Assembly (NCBI GenBank): GCA_028822945.1
Contig: JAPKCN010000073.1
Span: forward strand, 1 to 8,479
Origin: Porticoccaceae bacterium
Lineage (GTDB): Bacteria > Pseudomonadota > Gammaproteobacteria > Pseudomonadales > Porticoccaceae
DNA: 8,479 nt
Direction of reading: 5' to 3'
Below are positions 1 through 5,542 of this stretch, one piece after another (the first letter of the stretch is position 1; every line of letters starts with the position of its first letter). The notes under the pieces are model-generated. The model was not told the origin of the DNA. It did no database searches and saw nothing but the letters and a program-made list of their open reading frames with translations. The position numbers and the translations under genes are program-made.

Positions 1-147
1 ATATTCAACAAAATGACCGCATTCTTTAAGCCAATAATGATTACTTAGTGGTTTAAGAATTTCTCCGACTTCACGAAAGTATTCAATATCCCGCCGTTTG
101 ACGTAGTGGTCATAATTTACACAGAACTTGGCGCAAATAGCTGCCAT
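1..147 (-). CDS. Partial hypothetical protein beside tRNA-Ser (N-terminal 49 residues)
   Basis: An open frame runs on the minus strand from an ATG at 147-145 off the left edge, giving 49 residues with no stop. It starts MAAICAKFCVNYDHYVKRRD and goes on with an aromatic, charged segment (YFREVGE, then NHYWLKECGHFVEY). The composition looks like a folded soluble protein: there is no signal peptide, membrane segment or low complexity. I do not recognise the family. A TTG at 162-160 in the same frame is a possible start five codons earlier; it has GAGAG seven bases upstream, a better ribosome site than the GGA ten bases before the ATG. A plausible promoter lies at 199-227. The gene points away from the 3' end of tRNA-Ser in AT-rich DNA (about 36% GC), so cargo of an integrated element is a reasonable but unproven reading. 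It does not resemble the start of a tyrosine integrase. Confidence 0.5.
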   Translation of the reverse strand, partial: MAAICAKFCVNYDHYVKRRDIEYFREVGEILKPLSNHYWLKECGHFVEY

Positions 148-198
148 TTTTTTATGTTCCAATGAATATCTCTCGCTACATATCTTGATGTACCGTTA

Positions 199-227
199 AG
201 TCTACTCGTGAACGAATTACGATTCAA
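199..227 (-). promoter_or_regulatory. Possible sigma70 promoter for the left-edge gene
   Basis: On the minus strand TTGAAT (227-222) is followed after 17 bases by TAGACT (204-199); each box matches four of six consensus positions. Transcription would start near 192, leaving a 30-45 nt leader before the TTG or ATG start of the left-edge gene. Spacing is ideal but the boxes are middling, so this is a prediction only. Confidence 0.35.
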
Positions 228-280
228 AGGGAGGGGTTAACAAATCAATGTACTGGTTTAGGCGTAGATTTGAGGCGAAG

Positions 281-304
281 GTGTACCAAAAAGTGTACCA
301 AATT
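281..304. repeat. Two tandem 12-bp GTGTACC repeats
   Basis: GTGTACCAAAAA (281-292) is followed directly by GTGTACCAAATT (293-304), so GTGTACCAAA is repeated exactly with a 12-bp period. It lies between the tRNA-Ser terminator and the unknown left-edge gene. Tandem motifs like this near the 3' end of a tRNA can be arm-type or operator sites of integrases, but no integrase is visible here, so the role is open. Confidence 0.5.
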
Positions 305-320
305 TAAATATAATCTATCT

Positions 321-352
321 AAAATAAAAAAGCCCCTGCATAAACAGAGGCT
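321..352 (-). terminator. Intrinsic terminator of tRNA-Ser (and possibly rne)
   Basis: On the minus strand AGCCTCTG (352-345) pairs with CAGGGGCT (338-331) around a TTTATG loop, giving eight base pairs with one G-T wobble. It is followed by a T-rich run, TTTTTATTTT (330-321). It begins 13 bases after the tRNA CCA end. Because no terminator is visible between rne and the tRNA, it may end read-through rne transcripts too. Confidence 0.9.
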
Positions 353-365
353 TATCTATATATTT

Positions 366-456
366 TGGCGGTGGGATAGGGATTCGAACCCTAGATAGGC
401 TATTAACCTATGCCGGTTTTCAAGACCGGTGCATTCAACCGCTCTGCCATCCCACC
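366..456 (-). tRNA. tRNA-Ser, anticodon UGA
   Basis: The minus strand folds as a class II tRNA. The acceptor stem is GGTGGGA (456-450) with TCCCACC (376-370), then discriminator G and an encoded CCA (368-366). The anticodon stem CCGGT/ACCGG encloses anticodon TGA (422-420). The long variable arm has an ATAGG/CCTAT stem, and the T arm carries GGTTCGAATCC. The large variable arm plus discriminator G are serine identity features; UGA reads UCA and, by wobble, other UCN codons. The total is 91 nt with CCA. It has its own promoter at 472-499 and a terminator at 321-352, and starts 51 bases beyond the rne stop. tRNA-Ser genes are frequent integration sites, relevant to the AT-rich DNA on its 3' side. 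Confidence 0.97.
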
Positions 457-464
457 GTGGTTGT

Positions 465-499
465 GGCGCCGATTATACAGCGCCGTAACTTTAGGACAA
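465..499 (-). promoter_or_regulatory. tRNA-Ser promoter, -10 box inside an inverted repeat
   Basis: On the minus strand TTGTCC (499-494) and a perfect TATAAT (477-472) are 16 bases apart, placing the start near 464, about eight bases before the mature tRNA. The stretch after the -10 is CGGCGCC, a GC-rich discriminator of the kind found at stable-RNA promoters under ppGpp/DksA (stringent) control. The inverted repeat GGCGC (484-480) / GCGCC (469-465) brackets the -10 box with a 10-base loop. There is no T run after it, so it is not a classical rne terminator. Confidence 0.75.
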
Positions 500-506
500 G
501 CCGCAA

Positions 507-3383
507 TTATGCGTTTTTATCAGAACTATCGTTGGCTTTCGGATCGACCGGCGTAGTTTGTGTCGACGCAGCCGCGCGACGCTTGCGCGGATCGTTTGAC
601 GCCCGTGCAATCGGTGTCTGCTCTGGCGCTGTTACTGGTGATACCGAAATTGACGCTGGTTTTGGCGCGGCACTAGCAGTTGGACGCTCTGTGCTTATGT
701 CTACCTGAGTTACCGGCTTTGGCCGCTTACGCGGGTCATTACTGGCTCTCGGTTCCACGTTGGCACTGGCAGTTGCATTATCGCCGGCTTTAGCACCATC
801 GTTCACAGTGCTGCTCGACACATTTGCGCTTGGCGCATCTGGCGTGGTATTGGGCGTTGCCTGCGCTTTGGCTTCGGTTTCAGTGGTATTGTTGCCACTC
901 GCCGCAGCTGCATCTGGCCGGGGTTTTCTGGGTCTGCGCTTTTGTGCTTTTGCAGCTGGTTTATCGATCTCGGCGTTGGGTGTAACGTCGTCTCCTGCGG
1001 TCGACGGTGTGGACCCAGCACTGCTCTTAGCGTCCGTCTTCGGTACGCTCCTACGGCTCCGTCGCGCTGCTGGCTTTTTATCATCCGTTGCTCGGTCGTT
1101 TGCAGCGGCACTCGCTCCAGGCTGATCATTAGCTGCTATAACTTTATCATCCGCGTTAGGCGCTTGGCTTTCGATCTCGCTAGGCCCCTTGTCGACAACA
1201 CTCAAATCTGGCGTAGGTGTCGTATGCGACTCTAATACAGCTCCCTGATCATCGAGCTTGGGCACGGGCTTGCGTTGTCTGCGACGACGTGGAGGTCTTC
1301 GTTTGTCGTCGGGCCGCCGGCTGAGCTGCTCCACAGCGTTGCCCTCGACACTGCTAGTTTCGACACTGCTGGTAGCGGTTTCAATAGTTTCAGCAATATT
1401 GCCGGCGTCCGAAGTACCTTTGACTACATTCAATTTATCAACGGCTCCCCGTTGACGGTTGTTTGATGACCTCTTTGGGCTATCACTGCGGTTTTCCCGA
1501 TTATCTTTGTTTTCCTTATTATCCTTGTTGTCAATTATTTCTTTGTTGTCAGTAGAGTCACTTCTACGGTTGCGTTGTCGCCCACGATTCTGGCCGTCGC
1601 GTCCACGATTTTGCGAGTTGCGACCACCACGGCTGCGGCGCGGCTTTGGTGCCTCTTCGACTACCTCCGGCTCTTTTTGCTTAAATAGACGGCTAAACAA
1701 TCGGCCCAGTAGGCCAGGTTTTTTCTCGACCTCTGGTGCTGGCTTAGTTTGAGATTCAATTGGTCCTGGCGCACGCGTTGGAGGCACGATTGTCTTCACC
1801 GCGGGCTCCGGCATCGCCTGAATACCAGTACTTTCCTCGTGGGCTAACTCTGGCTTATCAGTAATGAGTTTTTCAGCGAGTTTGTAGCTAAAGTCCGACG
1901 TGTCCTCATCCTGATGGCGCAAACGTACCACTTCGAAGTGTGGTGTTTCCATTTCTACATTTGGCAATACAACTAACTGGATACCGTTGCGAGACTCTAT
2001 ATCAGATATCTCACGACGCTTTTCATTGAGCAAAAAGGTTGCCACAGAAATTGGCACAATGGCGCGAATCTCTCGGCTATATTCTTTTTGGGCCTCCTCT
2101 TCCACTAGGCGCAATATCGACAAAGCCAGTGACCGAGTCCCGCGAATTGTTCCTTGCCCCTTACAGCGTGGGCAGACTTTCGACATAGTTTCCTCTAGCG
2201 ACGGACGTAAGCGCTGGCGGGACATCTCTAGCAGTCCAAAACGCGAGATACGACCGACTTGAACCCGAGCACGATCGACCTCGAGGGCATCGCGCATTTT
2301 GTTCTCGACCTCTTTCTGATGGCGGCTATTTAACATATCGATGAAGTCGATTACGATCAAGCCGCCTACATCGCGCAAGCGTAATTGTCTGGCAATTTCT
2401 TCTGCTGCTTCCTTGTTGGTATTAAAGGCAGTTTCCTCAATATCGCCGCCCTTGGTGGCGCGCGCCGAGTTTATATCGACCGAAACCATGGCTTCGGTAA
2501 TATCAATCACAATAGATCCACCGGAAGGCAGACTTACTTCGCGACAAAACGCTGTGTCGATTTGGTTTTCTATTTGATAACGGTTAAACAGGGGTATTTC
2601 ATCTTGATAAAACTTAACTTTACTAGTGAAGTCGGGCATTACTGTAGCTATGAACTGCGCTGCCAGGGCGTGTGCCTCGGCGCTGTCGATGACTAGCTCT
2701 CCAACATCGTGCCGTAAATAATCGCGAATAGCTCTAACAATTACGTTACTTTCTTGAAACAAAAAATGCGGTGCACTTTTTTGTCCCGCCTCAGCGCTAA
2801 TGGTGTTCCAAAGTTGCAAAAGATAGTCCAGATCCCATTGCAATTCTTGAGTAGCTCTGCCGATGCCTGCTGTGCGAACGATGGCACCCATACTCTCGGG
2901 TATATCCAATCCGCGCATAGCCTCGCGCAACTCGGAGCGCTCGTCGCCCTCAATGCGGCGAGAGATGCCACCAGCTCTAGGGTTGTTAGGCATCAATACA
3001 AGGTAGCGTCCAGCCAGACTTATGAACGTGGTCAAAGCCGCGCCCTTAGATCCGCGCTCTTCCTTTTCGACCTGCACCATTACCTCTTGGCCTTCTCTTA
3101 TTGCATCTTGAATCCGAACACGGCCGCCCTCGGCAGACTTATTCTTTTTAAAGTATTCTTTAGATATTTCTTTAAGCGGCAAAAAGCCGTGGCGTTCGGC
3201 TCCAAAATCTACAAAAGCAGCTTCTAGGCTGGGTTCAACCCGAGTAATTTTACCTTTGTATATATTTGATTTTTTTTGCTCTCGGGTACGATTTTCAATG
3301 TCTAAATCGTAGAGTCTTTGGCCGTCTACCATAGCCACGCGCACCTCTTCAGTGTGCGAGGCGTTTATTAACATTCTTTTCAT
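507..3383 (-). CDS. rne: Ribonuclease E
   Basis: Essential endoribonuclease that cuts single-stranded AU-rich RNA in mRNA decay and in rRNA and tRNA processing, and scaffolds the degradosome at the inner membrane. The 958-residue product starts MKRMLINASHTEE like E. coli RNase E. An S1 domain spans about 37-125 and the 5'-sensor region includes R170-T171. The catalytic aspartates are D303 (VDIN) and D346 (VIDF), and the zinc-link is C404PRC407, all at E. coli numbering. The catalytic half ends near 510. The tail is disordered: an amphipathic helix GLLGRLFSRLFKQK (557-570) matches the membrane-anchor segment, followed by arginine-rich blocks (581-608, 695-705, 774-779, 815-823), an Asn/Asp/Lys-rich tract (612-632), and two SNDPRKR copies (881-887, 930-935). 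I do not recognise RhlB or enolase sites. GGAG lies 12 bases before the ATG. The gene diverges from rluC, as in E. coli. Confidence 0.98.
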   Translation of the reverse strand: MKRMLINASHTEEVRVAMVDGQRLYDLDIENRTREQKKSNIYKGKITRVEPSLEAAFVDFGAERHGFLPLKEISKEYFKKNKSAEGGRVRIQDAIREGQEVMVQVEKEERGSKGAALTTFISLAGRYLVLMPNNPRAGGISRRIEGDERSELREAMRGLDIPESMGAIVRTAGIGRATQELQWDLDYLLQLWNTISAEAGQKSAPHFLFQESNVIVRAIRDYLRHDVGELVIDSAEAHALAAQFIATVMPDFTSKVKFYQDEIPLFNRYQIENQIDTAFCREVSLPSGGSIVIDITEAMVSVDINSARATKGGDIEETAFNTNKEAAEEIARQLRLRDVGGLIVIDFIDMLNSRHQKEVENKMRDALEVDRARVQVGRISRFGLLEMSRQRLRPSLEETMSKVCPRCKGQGTIRGTRSLALSILRLVEEEAQKEYSREIRAIVPISVATFLLNEKRREISDIESRNGIQLVVLPNVEMETPHFEVVRLRHQDEDTSDFSYKLAEKLITDKPELAHEESTGIQAMPEPAVKTIVPPTRAPGPIESQTKPAPEVEKKPGLLGRLFSRLFKQKEPEVVEEAPKPRRSRGGRNSQNRGRDGQNRGRQRNRRSDSTDNKEIIDNKDNKENKDNRENRSDSPKRSSNNRQRGAVDKLNVVKGTSDAGNIAETIETATSSVETSSVEGNAVEQLSRRPDDKRRPPRRRRQRKPVPKLDDQGAVLESHTTPTPDLSVVDKGPSEIESQAPNADDKVIAANDQPGASAAANDRATDDKKPAARRSRRSVPKTDAKSSAGSTPSTAGDDVTPNAEIDKPAAKAQKRRPRKPRPDAAAASGNNTTETEAKAQATPNTTPDAPSANVSSSTVNDGAKAGDNATASANVEPRASNDPRKRPKPVTQVDISTERPTASAAPKPASISVSPVTAPEQTPIARASNDPRKRRAAASTQTTPVDPKANDSSDKNA

Positions 3384-3813
3384 AATTTACTTTTGCTCCG
3401 TATGACGACCGGTAATAAGAGCATAGGTTAGGGGGACACGTACCAGCTGTATAAAAACCCCGATCGGCCCCATGAAAGAAGCCGGAGGCGGTGATTTCTA
3501 TGTCAACTAAGGGCATGACCAACAATGTGGGCTCACCCTACGTCTTCATACTGCTTGTCTTGGTATCTAGGCCGCACTCACCACCGTACATCGACGATTT
3601 ATTGCTGAGATTGTTACGTCAGCATCAATAACAAGCTTACGGTCTTTAGTTACCAAAAAATGTCTTTACCTAAACTATATCTGCTGATTCCAGCCAGCTA
3701 GTTTGGAGGGCCAGCTATTGTGTATGCCAGCTCTCTCGTGTTTTTGCCCGTAATTTAAATTGGGCTTCGGCTCTACTGCACGCATGCATTATCTGCGCGT
3801 TTTCAGGAACTCG
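3384..3813 (-). promoter_or_regulatory. Long rne 5' leader, probable autoregulatory region
   Basis: From the predicted start near 3813 to the rne ATG is about 430 nt with no convincing gene on either strand. The E. coli rne leader is similarly long (361 nt) and lets RNase E cut its own mRNA through conserved hairpins, so the same job is inferred here. Visible structure is modest. GCTGA/TCAGC, extended by outer pairs, forms a hairpin at 3601-3629. A GCTG-GAAT-CAGC hairpin lies at 3683-3694. GCCC and GGGC flank AATTTAAATT near 3747-3766. Three AGCUGGC copies lie at 3693-3732. I could not assign any of these to the E. coli hp1-hp3 elements. The leader also has U-rich, unpaired-looking segments that would suit RNase E. 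Confidence 0.55.
3693..3732. repeat. Three GCCAGCT direct repeats in the rne leader
   Basis: GCCAGCT occurs at 3693-3699, 3710-3716 and 3726-3732, starts 17 and 16 bases apart; the first two copies extend to GCCAGCTA. In the rne mRNA it reads AGCUGGC. A shorter CCAGCT also occurs near 3443. Function is unknown. The regular spacing of 1.5 helical turns fits protein binding on DNA or a repeated RNA element. Confidence 0.45.
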
Positions 3814-3819
3814 ATCGTA

Positions 3820-3848
3820 ATAATAACAAAAACTAACCTTTGCGGCAA
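3820..3848 (-). promoter_or_regulatory. Predicted sigma70 promoter of rne
   Basis: On the minus strand TTGCCG (3848-3843; four of six consensus positions) is followed after exactly 17 bases by TATTAT (3825-3820; five of six). The start would fall near 3813. It is the best-spaced promoter I found upstream of rne. A weaker pair, TTGGTA then TGTTAT 17 bases on, lies inside the leader and could be secondary. Confidence 0.65.
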
Positions 3849-3865
3849 TTTTAAGTCGGCTTTTA

Positions 3866-3895
3866 TTGAGCGCGAGTATACAGCGGCGCTATAAT
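3866..3895 (+). promoter_or_regulatory. Predicted sigma70 promoter of rluC, overlapping an upstream ATG
   Basis: TTGAGC (3866-3871) and a perfect TATAAT (3890-3895) are separated by 18 bases, placing the start near 3902. The -10 box overlaps the ATG at 3894-3896, so that ATG would lie upstream of the transcript. This favours the GTG at 3924 as the rluC start. The -35 faces the divergent rne -35 across only 17 bases. Confidence 0.65.
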
Positions 3896-3923
3896 GCATA
3901 CTCATTGCGGTGGGCGAATATGC

Positions 3924-4865
3924 GTGTCAGACATTGATTTTAGTCGAGTATCTTTTTACACGGTAAGTGAAGAGCAAGCCGGTCAGCGGCTTGACAACTT
4001 TCTAATAAAATACTTAAAGGGTGTCCCTAAATCCCGAATTTACCGTTTGGTGCGAAAGGGCGAAGTCCGTATAAATAAAGGTCGGGCGCGCGCTGATAGC
4101 CGCATAGTTGACGGCGACATTTTGCGCATAGCGCCAATTCGAGTCGCCGAAGCTCGGGACAATGGCGAGCCCGGAGCGGGCCTTAGACGCTATCTAAACG
4201 AGCACATCCTATTCGAAGACGAAGGTCTGCTTATTATCAACAAACCCTCGGGGCTAGCAGTGCATGGTGGCAGTGGCATTGCGCACGGCGTGATCGAGGC
4301 ATTGCGCGCAGAACGGCCCGGCGAGCCATTTCTAGAATTGGTACATCGACTCGACAGGGACACTTCTGGCTGTCTAATGCTGGCAAAAAAACGTGCGGTG
4401 CTGCTAGCTCTGCAGCAATCACTTATCCGCAACCGAATTAATAAATCTTATCAGGCTCTAGTTAAAAATGTCTGGCCACGAGGCAAACAGACGATTAATG
4501 CACCCCTGTTAAAAAATCAATTGTCGTCGGGCGAGCGAGTGGTGCGCGTCGATGGCCGAGGTAAGCAATCGATAACCCACTTTGAAATTGCTCAGCGCTT
4601 CAAAAACAGCACACTGTTAAATATCAAACTTGAGACCGGGCGCACTCACCAGATACGTGTGCACTGCCAATTTGCTGGGCATCCGTTAGCCGGCGATGTT
4701 AAATACGGCGATCAAAGCTATAACGACGAACTACGCCTGAAGGGCTTAAATCGCCTATTTTTACATGCCTGTAGCCTGCGGTTTGAGCATCCGCTATCAG
4801 GCGAATGGGTCGAAGTCGAAGCGCCACTGCCAAACGTACTCAAACAGGTTCTTAGCGCGATATGA
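3924..4865 (+). CDS. rluC: 23S rRNA pseudouridine synthase RluC
   Basis: Converts three uridines of 23S rRNA (955, 2504 and 2580 in E. coli) to pseudouridine during 50S maturation. With the GTG start the product is 313 residues. An S4 RNA-binding domain lies at about 18-73 (QAGQRLDNFL ... KGEVRINKGR). The RluA-family catalytic core follows: NKPSGLAVHGGSG (106-118), HRLDRDTSG (141-149) with catalytic Asp144 as in E. coli RluC, and GRTHQIRVH (239-247). The ATG at 3894 is in frame but overlaps the promoter -10 box. From the GTG, length and catalytic numbering match E. coli, and GGTGG lies about ten bases upstream. The stop overlaps the next gene's start in ATGA, suggesting translational coupling to the HAD phosphatase. 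RluC against the close paralogue RluD is settled by the S4 sequence and by location opposite rne. Confidence 0.95.
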   Translation: MSDIDFSRVSFYTVSEEQAGQRLDNFLIKYLKGVPKSRIYRLVRKGEVRINKGRARADSRIVDGDILRIAPIRVAEARDNGEPGAGLRRYLNEHILFEDEGLLIINKPSGLAVHGGSGIAHGVIEALRAERPGEPFLELVHRLDRDTSGCLMLAKKRAVLLALQQSLIRNRINKSYQALVKNVWPRGKQTINAPLLKNQLSSGERVVRVDGRGKQSITHFEIAQRFKNSTLLNIKLETGRTHQIRVHCQFAGHPLAGDVKYGDQSYNDELRLKGLNRLFLHACSLRFEHPLSGEWVEVEAPLPNVLKQVLSAI

Positions 4866-5542
4866 GGCCTTCTAATCCGAGTGCCGGGTTGTTGATATTT
4901 GATTGGGATGGCACATTGGTCGATTCAGTGGCGTTTATTGCCGAATCCATGCGCACCGCGGCAAGCGCAGAGGGTCTGCCGGTCCCGTCTGTCGACGCCG
5001 CACGTAACATTGTTGGTCTAGGATTGAACGAAGCAATAAAAACCTTGTATCCACAGATATGTAAGGCCCAAAGTGTTGCATTACGCGCATCTTTTTCTGA
5101 CATTTTTCGATGCCAGAAAAACTATCCTTGCGAGTTATTTGACGGCGTTAGGCGATATCTTCGTTGCTGGCATGAGGCGGGATTTACCCTAGCCGTGGCT
5201 ACTGGTAAAAGCCGTGCAGGTTTGCAAAGAGAAATGCAACAACAACAACTCGGTGAACATTTTGATGCCAGCCGTTGTTCGGATGAAACGCGCTCAAAGC
5301 CTCATCCTATGATGTTGCAGCAGTTACTCGACGAATTGTCGTTCGTGCCAAAGCGGGCACTTATGATTGGCGACACTCAGTACGATCTCGATATGGCCAC
5401 TAACGCAGGCATTACAAGTATCGCTGTAGACTATGGTGCGCACACAAGGTCTCGTTTACTCGAAGCTCATCCCATAGCCTGCGTTAGTCGATTTAAAGAT
5501 TTAAATAACCATATAAAAGAATACTTTGAGATTAATACTTAA
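4862..5542 (+). CDS. HAD-superfamily phosphatase, phosphoglycolate phosphatase-like
   Basis: Soluble haloacid dehalogenase-type hydrolase that should remove phosphate from a small metabolite; the substrate cannot be read from sequence. All four HAD motifs are present in 226 residues. Motif I is FDWDGTLVDS (13-22) with nucleophile D14 and acid/base D16. Motif II is the threonine in VATGK (T114). Motif III is K146 (SKPHP). Motif IV is GDTQYDLDMA (170-179) with D171 and D175. A helical C1 cap fits between motifs I and II (about 23-95), as in Gph/PGP enzymes of 220-230 residues. The ATG lies in the rluC stop (ATGA), so the two are co-translated. E. coli lacks this gene at rluC, while, as I recall, Pseudomonas has a homologue in the same slot. 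Its end shares TTAA with the convergent maf stop, with no terminator between. Confidence 0.9.
   Translation: MRPSNPSAGLLIFDWDGTLVDSVAFIAESMRTAASAEGLPVPSVDAARNIVGLGLNEAIKTLYPQICKAQSVALRASFSDIFRCQKNYPCELFDGVRRYLRCWHEAGFTLAVATGKSRAGLQREMQQQQLGEHFDASRCSDETRSKPHPMMLQQLLDELSFVPKRALMIGDTQYDLDMATNAGITSIAVDYGAHTRSRLLEAHPIACVSRFKDLNNHIKEYFEINT

Noticed and set aside
1..365. CRISPR array or integrase gene at the left edge
   Set aside because: Only two 12-bp tandem copies occur with no spacers, and the partial protein lacks the start typical of tyrosine integrases.
457..2696. Several plus-strand ORFs of 60-120 codons opposite rne (for example 760-1125 and 1459-1752)
   Set aside because: They are shadows of the biased Arg/Ala/Pro codons of the RNase E tail; the opposite strand is a full-length, unmistakable rne.
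2754..3227. 157-codon plus-strand ORF opposite the RNase E catalytic half
   Set aside because: It lies wholly inside conserved S1 and 5'-sensor coding sequence, has no family resemblance and no promoter or ribosome site that I can see.
3450..3466. CCGATCGG followed by GGTTTTT (minus strand) in the rne leader as an attenuator
   Set aside because: The palindrome has no loop, so it cannot fold as a terminator hairpin; the T run is also not flush with a stem.
3747..3766. GCCC / GGGC pair around AATTTAAATT as a terminator
   Set aside because: The stem is short and bulged, and no T run follows on either strand.
3894..3896. ATG at 3894 as rluC start
   Set aside because: It overlaps a TATAAT -10 box and adds ten residues with no counterpart in E. 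coli RluC; GTG 3924 fits better.
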